This document shows, piece after piece, positions 16,845-25,890 of a DNA stretch of 64,000 nucleotides. How positions within the stretch are numbered: the stretch's first letter is position 1; each line of letters begins with the position of its first letter. The DNA lies in contig JAJYMY010000002.1 in NCBI GenBank assembly GCA_021786575.1, positions 1 to 64,000 of the forward strand, written 5' to 3'. The notes beneath the pieces are model-generated. The model did no database searches and was not told where the DNA came from. It was given only the letters and a program-made list of their open reading frames with translations. Source of the stretch: an archaeon. Its GTDB lineage: Archaea > Thermoproteota > Nitrososphaeria > Nitrososphaerales > Gagatemarchaeaceae. A program made the translations under genes and the position numbers.

Positions 16845-17554
16845 CTCTGGGGTTCCGCGGTCCTGAACACGACCCAATACGCGTGGATATCCAAACCATA
16901 CACATAGCCGTCGGGATGTAGGACGGGGCGGATTGGGGTCCGGCAGATATGAGGCTGTCGCTGGGGAGCCCCTCCAAAGAGACGCTCCGCACCTAGCCCC
17001 GATTCCTTCCAGCACGTTGTAGGCGCTTCCAATATCGCTTCGGACCTTCCGAGGGCGCATATTCATCTCCCCTCCGAGGACGCACTCCTCAGCGGGAAAG
17101 TATGGGTTGACTACAAGGTTGAGCAGCCACACGGTCACGAAAGGGACAGCGTGACCTGGCCGAAAGTCGAAGTACTCCAACTCATAGACTGACGAAATGA
17201 CAAAGCTCCCATGATCTCGTGAAAGCCCAAGGATGGGAGGTGCGAGAACGCCACAGCCCATCCTGGTCACCGGCCATATCAGCGATAAGCACATGGATGA
17301 CACCCCATGAAGCCTCGTCTCCCTCGATGAGAGCGCAGCTTGGGCTAGTGTCCGGCTGGTGTCGGGCCGGAGCCAGCCAGGGTGAGGCTCAGGCAGCCGT
17401 TGCACACGATAAGCACCATCCTGCCGTACCTGTAGGCTGCGACATTGAATGAAGTATTCAGGGTGAAGAGAGCGATTCCCATCGCAGCGACGAGGAGGCC
17501 GGTTCGCATCCTCAGGACATCATGAAGTAGGAGGGGTCCGTATAGACGAAACAT
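16845..17554 (-). pseudogene. Possible decayed membrane-protein gene
   Basis: No intact gene is found in 16832-17755. Protein-like pieces occur in different reverse frames: a hydrophobic stretch at 17345-17554 (TGLLVAAMGIALFTLN), another within 17070-17200 (AVPFVTVWLLNLVV) and a polar piece near 16850-17000 (GYVYGLDIHAYWVVFRTA). They could be remnants of one frameshifted gene or chance. I cannot name a family. Confidence 0.25.
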
Positions 17555-17755
17555 TCCGCATCGCTCTGGACGAGCCGCTGTGAGCCAGTGGCTTCGCCTC
17601 TCTCTGATTCCCCTATCTGCCTAGCAGGCAGTCTCATTCAGTGTCGAAGTTACTAAACACAGATTGTGCACGAGAAACCCGCTGCCTGACCTACGCGGTC
17701 CTCTTCTCAACGCGCTAGCCTCAACCTAAAGTATGTCCGAAGCTCCGGTCGCAGC

Positions 17756-18316
17756 ATGAAGCCCCTTACAGGCGTCATCTCGGAGGCATTCCTACTAGTC
17801 GTCCTCCTGGCGGCTTCCAGGACTGTTCCACCTGGTGTTCTCTTTGGGCTCTATGTCGTCGTAGTCCAACTCCTGTCGACCTACCTAATCCACTGCCCCG
17901 CTCATTACGTAGTGGGAACCATCGGAGGCATAAAGTTCAGGGAGATCCGGCTCGGGCGAACATCCTTGGTCCAGGCTCTCCCTGCTAGGCTAGGGAAGGT
18001 CGCCAGTGCCATACCAATCCTCACGCTCTCAACAGAGAAGCGCACGCTTTCGCGGGCTTCCCGGAGGAGGGCGGCAGCAATGTTCGCTGCTGGCGCCGTA
18101 GCATCCACCAGCTCGCCCCTGCTAATAGCGGCGGCGTTGACGCTTACCGAGCCGATCGCCTACTCCATTTTAGCGTGGATCATTGCCTTCGCGTACCTCT
18201 CATTCAATGTGATCTTCTCACCTAAGGCTGGAGATTTGAGGCGAGCGAGAGAGGTGCTGAAGTCTTCGCGACAAAGCAGCCAAAGCACGACGACTTCCGC
18301 TCCTCCAACGATGTAA
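17756..18316 (+). CDS. Integral membrane protein, 186 aa
   Basis: Four hydrophobic segments (about 8-22, 28-45, 105-127, 132-152) with a basic loop between the second and third and a Ser/Thr-rich C-terminal tail. The loop begins HCPAHYVVGTIGGIKFREI. TATA-like CCTAAAGTA lies about 27-33 nt before the ATG. No recognised family. Confidence 0.65.
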   Translation: MKPLTGVISEAFLLVVLLAASRTVPPGVLFGLYVVVVQLLSTYLIHCPAHYVVGTIGGIKFREIRLGRTSLVQALPARLGKVASAIPILTLSTEKRTLSRASRRRAAAMFAAGAVASTSSPLLIAAALTLTEPIAYSILAWIIAFAYLSFNVIFSPKAGDLRRAREVLKSSRQSSQSTTTSAPPTM

Positions 18317-18439
18317 CACCGTCTAGGGGGTGCAGGCTCTGCCCCAAAGTTGCAGTCGGCAGCGCCTTCTAACCCGCGCCCTTCTGTCCCATCTGTATAC
18401 CTGTCGGAGTCAACAATCCTCGGACAGCGCCGGGCTCGG

Positions 18440-19276
18440 TTAAGCCTTGACCCTCTCCTCAGCCAGCTCAAGCTTTGCCGCCAGCCATGGGACTGCATCG
18501 GTGATGAAGGAGGGTCCGTGGTGCGCCAGGAAGTCCAAAGGCCCCGGTGTCACGAAGATGTTCCCCATTGTCGCCGCCCTGAGCTTATCCCACCTCCTTG
18601 AGCGGATTAGCCTGATTAGGTCACTTTCTCCAAACCCGGAGTACATCTTGGGTTCATAGAATATGGCGTCGGGGTCATTGGACGACACCGTCTCCATGTC
18701 TGGGGCCAGCCATTCGCAGGGGGCTACTCCGTAGAGCAATGAACTTCCAAGTAACTGGAATGCATCGGTGATGTAGCTATAGGAGCCGAAGCTCACAGGG
18801 CCTCCTAGGTCGATTTCGACGTAAGATACGAGCTTTCGGACTCTTCGCAGGCTCCCCATGGATTTGAGGAGGAAAGCTTCCAGGTCACGGCCTTTTTCAG
18901 GAGCGCCTGCTACCAGGCCCACCTTCACCACGAAGTCTACGATGCCTGCAACAGACACCGGGAGTTCTAGTGGATATACCGGATACTTCTTCGACAGCCT
19001 CGCAGCAAATTCTCTCTGATATCCTGTGACTGTAAGGATTAGGTCGGGGTCAAGTTCGTCAAGGACCTCTTCTCTAACTGTGTTGTAGCTCCCCAGTTTC
19101 CTTTTCGACCGCGCCTCCGACGGTCTAGCGCAGAATGCCGTGACTCCAACGACACGCTCGCCGAGCCCGAGCTGGAAAAGCGTCTCAGTGACAGCGGGAC
19201 TGAAACTCGCTATTCTTTCAGGCCGGTCGGGAATATTCACCTCGGTCCCGAGTACCTCACTGAAGACCTTCACCAT
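18440..19276 (-). CDS. BtuF-like substrate-binding protein without signal peptide
   Basis: 278 aa of the periplasmic-binding type III fold: RIASFSPAVTETLFQLGLGERVVGVT, an ELDPDLILTV hinge and a C-terminal GPLDFLAHHGPSF helix region. Family members bind cobalamin or ferric chelates for ABC importers. The protein starts directly with VKVFSEVLG and has no signal peptide or lipobox, and no permease or ATPase gene is adjacent, so it appears to be cytosolic. Start supported by AAAGGAG 5 nt upstream. I infer a B12 or metal-chelate binding role inside the cell. Confidence 0.82.
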   Translation of the reverse strand: MVKVFSEVLGTEVNIPDRPERIASFSPAVTETLFQLGLGERVVGVTAFCARPSEARSKRKLGSYNTVREEVLDELDPDLILTVTGYQREFAARLSKKYPVYPLELPVSVAGIVDFVVKVGLVAGAPEKGRDLEAFLLKSMGSLRRVRKLVSYVEIDLGGPVSFGSYSYITDAFQLLGSSLLYGVAPCEWLAPDMETVSSNDPDAIFYEPKMYSGFGESDLIRLIRSRRWDKLRAATMGNIFVTPGPLDFLAHHGPSFITDAVPWLAAKLELAEERVKA

Positions 19277-19380
19277 CGCACTCCTTTACATCTGTCCCCG
19301 CGATATCTGTTTCCCGGATCCGTCAGCACGGTATAACTGACGTTAAATACACTGGCTTGCGACCCACCCGCCAGCCGGGT

Positions 19381-19914
19381 TTGGTAGACTCAAAGAAAAT
19401 CGTCACGGCCACGTTATTCGGGGTCACGATAGGTGTCATATACGGTGCCCTGCCTTTCGAAATCGGCGACTCACTGATAGTCTTTGAAGCCATCCTCCTC
19501 TCCCTTAGTTTCATCCTTCTCGGGCCCGGGGGTGCGACCTACACAGGTATCATCAACGGAATGGTCGAGACTCCGTTGCAGCTCTCCTTTGGTCCATTCG
19601 CCTTCGGGGTAGCGCTGCTGTACGGGATTCTCGTAGACTTGTTTTGCACGATTTTCAAGGTGACCTACGAAGGGAAAGTCCGTCCGAAGAGGTTGGTGGC
19701 TTCCCTGACTTTGAGTACCATCATTGTAGGGGTGGTCGCGACCTACGCGTTCATAGCCTTCGGTTTCGGTACGACGGCGCCGTTCGTGGAAGTGTATCTA
19801 CCCATCCTGGCCGTGGGTGCAGTAAGCGGGACCGTAGGAGGAATCTTAGGGGCCAGATTATGGGACAGAAACCTGAAGCACAGGTTCACCCCCGTCCAGC
19901 ACTCTTCGGACTAG
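19381..19914 (+). CDS. Membrane protein resembling ECF transporter S components
   Basis: About 178 aa from a TTG at 19381 (the TATA-like GTTAAATAC at 19342-19350 argues against the TTG at 19357). Five to six hydrophobic segments with glycine-rich turns (GVIYGALPFEIGDS, LLGPGGATYTGIINGMVE, GAVSGTVGGILGA) resemble vitamin-specific S components of ECF importers. No EcfA or EcfT gene is adjacent. It is divergent from the BtuF-like gene. The specificity is unknown. Confidence 0.62.
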   Translation: MVDSKKIVTATLFGVTIGVIYGALPFEIGDSLIVFEAILLSLSFILLGPGGATYTGIINGMVETPLQLSFGPFAFGVALLYGILVDLFCTIFKVTYEGKVRPKRLVASLTLSTIIVGVVATYAFIAFGFGTTAPFVEVYLPILAVGAVSGTVGGILGARLWDRNLKHRFTPVQHSSD

Positions 19915-20119
19915 TCGGACCTCCCCGGACTTCTTCTCCCAATTTCTTGGTGAACCTCCTGAGGAGGCCATAGAGCGCTAGCCCGAGGACGATGAACGCA
20001 ATCCCTTCGACCTCGCTCGCAATCACCCGTGCAAGGAGTCCGGCGAACAAGACGAATATCCCAACGACAACTATCAAGATAGCGGCAGTCTTCGATATCG
20101 GGCTAGCTCGAACGACCAA
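19886..20119 (-). CDS. Small two-helix membrane protein, 77 aa
   Basis: Two transmembrane helices (AAILIVVVGIFVLFAGLLA and GIAFIVLGLALYGLL) and a basic C-terminal tail. The 3' end overlaps the convergent ECF-S-like gene by 29 nt. No recognised family. Confidence 0.55.
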   Translation of the reverse strand: MVVRASPISKTAAILIVVVGIFVLFAGLLARVIASEVEGIAFIVLGLALYGLLRRFTKKLGEEVRGGPTSPKSAGRG

Positions 20120-20190
20120 CCCGCGGGTGCTACGAAAACCAGATTAAACGGTTATTGTGACTCTGCGAGAAATGAGGTCGGTCATCGTCT

Positions 20191-20376
20191 TCAGGGATTC
20201 TTGCGACGCTCCGGCCTCTTCTCTTCTTCCTTGAGGATTTTATAGAGCCTGAACCGGTCTCCTTCCCCCGGTGAGAGGGTGTAGCCACACACCCTGCAGG
20301 AGATGCCCTGGTCGGTCTCCTTCAAGTCGAAGCGTCCGCATTTCGGGCACTTCATCTGGTCGCTCTGGGCCTTCAT
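20191..20376 (-). CDS. Small zinc-ribbon protein
   Basis: 61 aa or 54 aa if the internal ATG before KCPKCG is used. CPKCGRF and CRVCGYT give a four-cysteine ribbon followed by a basic tail (KILKEEEKRPERRK). Looks like a nucleic-acid or ribosome-binding accessory protein, but no family is recognised. Confidence 0.62.
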   Translation of the reverse strand: MKAQSDQMKCPKCGRFDLKETDQGISCRVCGYTLSPGEGDRFRLYKILKEEEKRPERRKNP

Positions 20377-20419
20377 CCTCTGCCTCCGGCATAGACCTGA
20401 TTGAAAAGCATTGGCACTG

Positions 20420-21139
20420 TCACCACATCTTCACAATGGGTCTTCTATGGAAGATTCCGGTCTCCTGAGAGTAGAAACGGTAGACCTTAGGTGGGAAGGA
20501 GATGTCAGCCAAGTAAAGGTCTCCGAGGACCGCCGTAGCCTTCGGGTTGAGGAACCCGGTTTTTGGAAAGCCGAAGGTCAAAGTCGCGTCGGCGTCGACG
20601 CATGGGTTTCCGGGCTCCCCAGATGTGGCGTTCAGCCCCGATGGCACATCCACGGCGAGTGTCATGATCGCTGACTTGTTCGCCTTGGCGATAAGGGTCG
20701 CCAAAGGTTCCCTTGGGTCTCCTTTGGATCCGTAGCCCAGCAGCGCGTCTATCAAGAGGTCTTCCCTCTGTAAGAAGTCCCAATCAGGTCCCACTATTTC
20801 GACCCCAATCTTTTCGACCGCTGCGAGCTGCTTCGCTGGAACGTCGCGGATTTCTCCCTTCGCTCCTCCGAGCACCACTCTCACTCGCCCTCCCCAGTTG
20901 TGTAGGTGCCTCGCAGCGACAAGGCCGTCGCCTCCGTTGTTCCCCACCCCAATCAGGCAGCATATCTCCTTTCCGTCAACTCCTCCAAGCATATCCCTCG
21001 CCAACTCGGCGGTCCTGAGACCGGCGTTCTCCATCAGGGACAGCACATCTATCCCGCAGGCCTCGACGGCCATCCTGTCGGCTCCGGTCATTTCTTCCGC
21101 TGAGAGGAATACGAAACCACGCTCCAATCTCATTCTCAT
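20420..21139 (-). CDS. nnrE: NAD(P)H-hydrate epimerase
   Basis: Repairs the R epimer of hydrated NAD(P)H so that the dehydratase can act. 239 aa YjeF N-terminal domain with GVGNNGGDGLVAARHL and DALLGYGSKGD, and VDVPSGLNA near 175-183. In many archaea this domain is fused to the NnrD dehydratase; here it stands alone and no NnrD is found in the window. TATA-like element near 21153-21160, close to the ATG at 21139. Confidence 0.92.
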   Translation of the reverse strand: MRMRLERGFVFLSAEEMTGADRMAVEACGIDVLSLMENAGLRTAELARDMLGGVDGKEICCLIGVGNNGGDGLVAARHLHNWGGRVRVVLGGAKGEIRDVPAKQLAAVEKIGVEIVGPDWDFLQREDLLIDALLGYGSKGDPREPLATLIAKANKSAIMTLAVDVPSGLNATSGEPGNPCVDADATLTFGFPKTGFLNPKATAVLGDLYLADISFPPKVYRFYSQETGIFHRRPIVKMW

Positions 21140-21287
21140 CTCTCCTCCACTGGATTATAATTCAAGGTAGACCGCATCGGTTCGCGCGCCTCGCGCGCTG
21201 CGGCGCCTGTCAATTAAATTTCTTCAAACTGGCACGCGGTTTAGAGCCCGAGGTATATCCGAACCCTGGGTGATCACTGAATCAAGA

Positions 21288-21935
21288 ATGAGCTTTTCAT
21301 CCAAGTGGCAGAGGAAAGACCAGGGCCCCGGTCTGGTAGGTCGGCTCAGGGGCACAGTCCGTCCTCCCACGCCCTTGAAATCTCAGATTGAGCAGGCCAA
21401 CAGGCAGATTAGGATATTGATTTCTCAACTAGATGGCACGGTCAACAGAATCAAGCAGCGAGACTCGGCGATCTTCAAGAACGTGGTCTCTTCTCTCGCG
21501 AAGCATGACATGCAACATGCCGCAGTCTATGCTAACGAGCTATCAGAAGTGCGGAAGATGGGGAAGATGGTGACGCAAGCACAACTGGCCATGGAGCAGA
21601 TCTCTCTAAGGCTAGGAACTATCACAGACATGGGCGAAATCGCCAACACCCTGGCTCCGGCGGTCTCTGTCATCAAGAACATGAAAGACGGTCTGAGCAA
21701 CGCCCTCCCAGACGCTGACAGGGAGATTAACGAGATTTCAGGGCTCCTCAGCAGCGTCCTAGTGGACGCAAGCGCTTCAGGTGGGATTTCCTTGAACTTC
21801 GACGCTGCCAACGAAGACGCACAGAGAGTCCTTGAGGAGGCCGCAGCCGTCGCGGAACAGAGAATGAAGGACAGCTTCCCTGAGATACCAGCTGGGGCCT
21901 TCAGCCAAGACGAGAGTGAAAGTCTCACCGCATAA
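21288..21935 (+). CDS. cdvB: ESCRT-III family cell-division protein CdvB (paralog)
   Basis: 215 aa from the ATG at 21288 (FSSKWQRKD). The Snf7-like core is clear: PPTPLKSQIEQANRQI, a basic helix, NVVSSLAKHDMQHAAVYANEL, EVRKMGKMV and LAMEQISLRLGTI, followed by the acidic autoinhibitory helix region. ESCRT-III proteins polymerise on membranes for division or vesicle scission. The N-terminus lacks the CdvA-binding broken-winged-helix partner region, and CdvA and CdvC are not nearby, so this may be a stand-alone paralog. An EESE-type acidic C-terminus replaces a clear MIM2 motif. Confidence 0.88.
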   Translation: MSFSSKWQRKDQGPGLVGRLRGTVRPPTPLKSQIEQANRQIRILISQLDGTVNRIKQRDSAIFKNVVSSLAKHDMQHAAVYANELSEVRKMGKMVTQAQLAMEQISLRLGTITDMGEIANTLAPAVSVIKNMKDGLSNALPDADREINEISGLLSSVLVDASASGGISLNFDAANEDAQRVLEEAAAVAEQRMKDSFPEIPAGAFSQDESESLTA

Positions 21936-22039
21936 GCCGCGACTAGGCAGAGGCATCGCCCTCCGTTCCACGCTTCGATTCTGTTCCGCCAACTAAGCTC
22001 TATTCGCTTAATATCGAGGATGTCAAATCTGGTCCCGAA

Positions 22040-23209
22040 TTGAAGATTGGCAGGAGACACGCCCGCTCGCTGCGAGCCGGCGAGTCTACTCCTCCGGCTC
22101 CCACCAATCGGCGGAGGAGGGCAGCGGCGCTGATCACGGTGGCACTTGTGCTGTTGGCCGCATACATGGCGACCACCCCATCATTATCCGCGGTGTTCAG
22201 GAGTGCCTATTCGACGCTCTCCGATATAGTCTCTGGAGGGAAATCAATCTCAATCTCCTCGATGGGAACTAGCACTGGGGGCTGCTCAAATGCAGTCACA
22301 ATCCAGCCTCTGAGCAGCCCTATCATAGTGAACGGATCAGCAGTCGTCGCATATCCATATGACTACTGCACACTCGCGGAATTCGCCCTGGCACAGATTA
22401 ACTCCGACAGGGCAGCTAACGGCACGGGGCCAGTTTCGTTGAGCTTCAATCAAGCAGCCCAGCAGCATGCCGACTCGATGCTCTACTACTCGTACTTCAG
22501 TCACTTCGACACGCAGGGATACAAGCCTTACATGCGGTACACCATCCTCGGAGGGCGTGGGGCCGATTTCGAGAACGTCGCATACTCAGAGTACACAGCG
22601 GGCCTGCTGGGCCGGACGACAGCGATAGAGGACGCAATCAGAAACCTCGAACACCTCATGGTCTACGACGACGCAGTCTGCTGCAACAACGGGCACAGGT
22701 ACAACATCCTCAATCCCCTCCATAACTACGTGTCGATCGGCGTGGCTTACAACAGCACCTACATCTTCTTCGACGAGGAGTTCCAGAATGAGTATCTCAA
22801 TCTGAACCTATCGGTGGCGGCATCATCGCCGTCGGGTCCCTATCACGTGACCATGCAGGGTAGTCCGATTCCGGGGACCCCGACTCCGACCGCTATCTAT
22901 GTAGCCTTCGACGGCACCCCCGCCCCGGAGACGAGGGCCCAGCTTGACAGCGGACCGCACGAGTATGGGCCTGGCACTCTATTGGGAGGGGTCCTGCCTC
23001 CTATAGGGCCTTCCAGAGGCTGCAACCAATTCACAACCGGTATCACAGTCTGCGCCGGCCGGTGGGTGTTCAACGCCAGCACCGTATACATATCATTCTC
23101 TTTAGACGCGTTCGTCAGGGATTACGGGCCGGGGGTATACACCCTATACCTGGTCACCGGCCCGAGCACCGACACCGCCCTGACTACGCTGTCTGTCTTC
23201 GTAAGTTAA
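22040..23209 (+). CDS. Membrane-anchored or secreted CAP (SCP/PR-1) domain protein
   Basis: 389 aa. After a basic N-terminus there is one hydrophobic segment (about 31-48) acting as uncleaved signal or anchor. The CAP domain covers about 112-260 with NSDRAANGTGPVSL, QQHADSMLYYSYFSHFD and HRYNILNPLHNYVSIGVAY; a CC pair (CCNNGH) and other cysteines could form disulfides. A beta-rich C-terminal domain follows. Extracellular role inferred. TTG start with the TATA element TTAATATCG at 22006-22014. It converges with and overlaps the HIT gene by 4 nt. Confidence 0.85.
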   Translation: MKIGRRHARSLRAGESTPPAPTNRRRRAAALITVALVLLAAYMATTPSLSAVFRSAYSTLSDIVSGGKSISISSMGTSTGGCSNAVTIQPLSSPIIVNGSAVVAYPYDYCTLAEFALAQINSDRAANGTGPVSLSFNQAAQQHADSMLYYSYFSHFDTQGYKPYMRYTILGGRGADFENVAYSEYTAGLLGRTTAIEDAIRNLEHLMVYDDAVCCNNGHRYNILNPLHNYVSIGVAYNSTYIFFDEEFQNEYLNLNLSVAASSPSGPYHVTMQGSPIPGTPTPTAIYVAFDGTPAPETRAQLDSGPHEYGPGTLLGGVLPPIGPSRGCNQFTTGITVCAGRWVFNASTVYISFSLDAFVRDYGPGVYTLYLVTGPSTDTALTTLSVFVS

Positions 23210-23706
23210 GCCAGGTCCATCTCCGCCCTAATAGCGCGGGCAGTCTCCTCCATCTCCTTCTGAGTGAACTTCTTCCTATCTGTGAACTTTCCTTTGTCCT
23301 CCAACTTCACTGGTATGACATGCACGTGAACATGAGCCACGACTTGATTGGCAGCTTCGCCATTGTTCTGGACGAACCTGAATCCATCCGCTCCCACTGC
23401 CGCTACGACGGCCCTCGACACCTTGGACGCGACCCGGAAGAGACCCGCGATATCCTTCTCCTCCATGTCCCATATGGTCTCTCCATGCTCCTTGGGGCAG
23501 ACCAGAGTGTGGCCCTTCGAGAATGGAAAGATGTCCAAAAATGCGACGTACTTCTCGTCTTCATAGACAACATCCGAGTGGGACTTTCCTGAGACAATCT
23601 GACAGAATATGCAGCTCCCACTCCCCCTGATGGAAGGGTCGAACGCTATCCGCCTCGTTGGGGTTACCGATATCTTATCGCGTCGGGTCACACTTCGACC
23701 TTCCAC
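23206..23706 (-). CDS. HIT family nucleotide hydrolase/transferase
   Basis: About 161-166 aa. CIFCQIVSG near the N-terminus, DIFPFSKGHTLVCPKEH and the catalytic triad HVHVHVIP are those of HINT/Fhit-branch HIT proteins that hydrolyse nucleoside phosphoramidates or dinucleotides. The TATA-like element at 23713-23722 suits a GTG start at 23691 better than the ATG at 23706. Confidence 0.92.
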   Translation of the reverse strand: MEGRSVTRRDKISVTPTRRIAFDPSIRGSGSCIFCQIVSGKSHSDVVYEDEKYVAFLDIFPFSKGHTLVCPKEHGETIWDMEEKDIAGLFRVASKVSRAVVAAVGADGFRFVQNNGEAANQVVAHVHVHVIPVKLEDKGKFTDRKKFTQKEMEETARAIRAEMDLA

Positions 23707-23712
23707 AGCCGT

Positions 23713-23722
23713 CCTTAATACG
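23713..23722. promoter_or_regulatory. Bidirectional TATA-like element between HIT and a 52-aa gene
   Basis: CCTTAATACG. On the plus strand it is 23-32 nt before the TTG at 23745; on the minus strand 22-31 nt before the GTG at 23691. Confidence 0.45.
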
Positions 23723-23744
23723 CACTCGGCGTCAACCTGAGCGA

Positions 23745-23903
23745 TTGACCTACGAGAGGTGCCACGCTGGTCAGCTGACGGAATACGAGCGCGAAATCGA
23801 GAGAGCAGGGAGGAATGCCACGATAAGAGGGATTAGATGTGCTTTGTTCGGTTACATCGAACTCACCGACGATGAGGCGATCTGGTCCGCGGTCGGGCTC
23901 TAA
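23745..23903 (+). CDS. Small hypothetical protein, 52 aa
   Basis: TTG start at 23745 with a TATA element at leaderless spacing. The sequence has a helical acidic/basic middle (LTEYEREIERAGRNA) and an aliphatic end (CALFGYIELTDDEAIWSAV). It overlaps the 3' end of the convergent HExxH gene by 41 nt. No family recognised. Confidence 0.42.
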   Translation: MTYERCHAGQLTEYEREIERAGRNATIRGIRCALFGYIELTDDEAIWSAVGL

Positions 23904-24252
23904 CCTCGCTCAGAGCTACTCGCCGGTAGGCGGCAATGAACTCGAGCGCGAACTTGTCTGCTTGTTTCTCGGTCCCACGATGCTTCCCACTTACTGACCT
24001 CAGATGGTGGTAGAACTCATGAACCATCACGAAGGGATTATAGAGATATTCACGTCGGGCCGCAAGTATCTCCTTTCTCCTCTGCGAGTAGACCGCCGCA
24101 ACACCCTTGGTCTTTCCTTCGATCACGCCTACCCCCAGCTTCGGCTCTGAGACCTTGTACCACTTTGAAAGGAACACTATGGCCTCCTCAGGCTTTGAGT
24201 CTAAAATCAAAGCGACCACACGAGCCTGCATCTCCTCCAGTGAGGGTAACAT
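23863..24252 (-). CDS. Small HExxH metallopeptidase-like protein
   Basis: 129 aa. VMVHEFYHHLRS carries the zinc motif HExxH, and about 20 residues later EKQADKFALEFI provides an E-x-x-AD-x-FA segment like the third-ligand helix of ImmA/IrrE-type peptidases. No signal peptide, so cytosolic. A protease of regulatory type is inferred; no helix-turn-helix partner is adjacent. Confidence 0.7.
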   Translation of the reverse strand: MLPSLEEMQARVVALILDSKPEEAIVFLSKWYKVSEPKLGVGVIEGKTKGVAAVYSQRRKEILAARREYLYNPFVMVHEFYHHLRSVSGKHRGTEKQADKFALEFIAAYRRVALSEVRARPRTRSPHRR

Positions 24253-24581
24253 TAGAAGTCAGTGGTTCTTAGTCACACTTAAGCAATCAGCCCTGTCGTT
24301 GTCAATTGAGCCATTGGTCAGCGATCTTTGATTTGTCCGTTCAACTGGGATTCAGGCGGCTACATCTGCTATGAACAGGCGAAGGCACATAAGACTTGAT
24401 GGCCCGAAGGGAACAAGGTTCAGGGGACCGCCCTCTCTCTTCTCCATCGGGTAAACTGGATAAGAATCTAGGATGACCTAGGGCAAGGGGCGTTTCCGTT
24501 CCAGCACGTCAGGCCCATGGCTGGAGGTCACAGGGATGAGGCTCCCAGTTGGATTGTCACGTTTAAGCAGCAATCGAAACA
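24253..24581. other. Intergenic stretch, nothing recognised
   Basis: About 330 nt between divergent genes. No ORF, tRNA or clear RNA was recognised. A CACGTTTAAGC element at 24559-24569 is a possible TATA for dph6. Confidence 0.35.
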
Positions 24582-25271
24582 ATGGGGGGTGGTTTGACAG
24601 AAACAAAGGCGGCTATTTCATGGAGCGGAGGGAAGGACAGTTCGCTTGCTTTGCAGGAAGTGTCAAGGGCAGGAGACTTGAAGGTCGCATGCCTTCTAAC
24701 CACTCTGACGAGAGACTTCAACAGGATCAGCATGCATGGGGTGCGGAGGGACCTGCTCATGAAGCAGGCGCTGAGCCTTCGGCTTTCCATCGACGAGGTC
24801 TGGATTAAGCAGGGCGCGTCCAATGATGAGTACTCCGCGGCGATGGACCTGGCCATGCTCAGGCAGCGCGACAATGGCGTAACCCACGTGGTCTTTGGAG
24901 ACATCTTCCTCGAAGACATACGCCGCTTCAGGGAAGAGAGGCTGTCAAAGGCGGGAATGCAGGGGGTATTCCCACTGTGGAAGAAGGACACGCGGAAGCT
25001 CGCCACCCGATTCGTCAAGGATGGTTTCAAAGCGGTCGTATGTGCCGTAGACCCCAAGGCTCTCGGCGCGGGCTACTGTGGCAGGGAGTTCGATGAGTCA
25101 TTCCTCTCTGACCTCCCACCTTCGGTGGACCCATGTGGGGAGAACGGCGAATTCCACACTTTCGTATATGGTGGGCCTATATTCGAGGAGGAGATATCCG
25201 TCCAGAAGGGGGAAGCTGTATTCAGAGATGGGTTCTGCTTCACTGACCTCTCCCTGGTTGACTACAGATGA
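24582..25271 (+). CDS. dph6: Diphthine-ammonia ligase
   Basis: Amidates diphthine on elongation factor 2 using ATP, the last step of diphthamide synthesis. 229 aa PP-loop ATPase of the MJ0570 family with SWSGGKDSSLAL near the N-terminus, FGDIFLEDIRRFRE, and the typical end DPCGENGEFHTFVYGGPIF. Complete and single-domain, as in other archaea. Confidence 0.93.
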   Translation: MGGGLTETKAAISWSGGKDSSLALQEVSRAGDLKVACLLTTLTRDFNRISMHGVRRDLLMKQALSLRLSIDEVWIKQGASNDEYSAAMDLAMLRQRDNGVTHVVFGDIFLEDIRRFREERLSKAGMQGVFPLWKKDTRKLATRFVKDGFKAVVCAVDPKALGAGYCGREFDESFLSDLPPSVDPCGENGEFHTFVYGGPIFEEEISVQKGEAVFRDGFCFTDLSLVDYR

Positions 25272-25713
25272 CAAGAACGGGCAAGCAACGTTCACACGAG
25301 ACAGGGATCCTAGCTCTCTCAGAAAAAGAAAGGCCTTGGCAGCCCTTACGTCTAGACCGAAGTCAAAGGCAGACACGAAGATTACGTCTTTTACGAGACT
25401 GGCGTCGACGAGCGGTGAGAGGTGGAGTCAGACGTGATTGCCAACGACGTGATTGCAACCGACCGCGGCAGTATGCCCACGCCCCATGGCAGATCAAGTC
25501 ACATCGGATTAGGCGTGCCCGTTACACGACTCGCATAAAGGACCGGTCATGGGAACCAAGGGTTGAGTCAAGCTAGTTGACCGCGGTTTCGACGCATCTC
25601 GGACTTAGGGCAGAGCCATTCGCTCTTGCACAGCAAGAGCACGCCCAACCGACGTTTCTACCTGGCGGCTTCCCGTAAGGAACCGGATTGCAGGCCCTGG
25701 CGAAAAGCTCGAG
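25272..25713. other. Intergenic stretch with one strong hairpin
   Basis: No convincing ORF. A perfect inverted repeat GCTCTTGC/GCAAGAGC with a 3-nt loop at 25622-25640 lies about 75 nt downstream of the 58-aa reverse-strand ORF and might end its transcript. Confidence 0.35.
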
Positions 25714-25890
25714 TCAGAGCGAAGGACAGACCCAGGCCGTTCTGAAGCAGTCCCCGCAAGAAGCATCGTAGATGCTGATAACTTTGGTTGGCACCTCGCA
25801 CCTTTCGCGGAGATGTTTGTACGTCTCTAAATCAAAAGCCGTCCCGTATATCGTCTCGGCGAGAGAATCGCAAACGGTTCGGCAGGTCAT
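25714..25890 (-). CDS. Candidate Cys-rich microprotein, 58 aa
   Basis: Intact ATG-TGA frame overlapping the upstream small ORF by 4 nt. Six cysteines, including CGDC near residue 45 and a pair at residues 3 and 7 (MTCRTVCDSL), and a middle (YGTAFDLETYKHLRERC) of natural composition. Too short for family assignment. The overlap suggests translational coupling, but the pair could also be a broken longer gene. Confidence 0.4.
   Translation of the reverse strand: MTCRTVCDSLAETIYGTAFDLETYKHLRERCEVPTKVISIYDASCGDCFRTAWVCPSL

Noticed and set aside
16764-17405. 213-aa reverse-strand gene
   Set aside because: It runs into the end of dinB and protein-like pieces jump between frames; listed only as a possible decayed gene.
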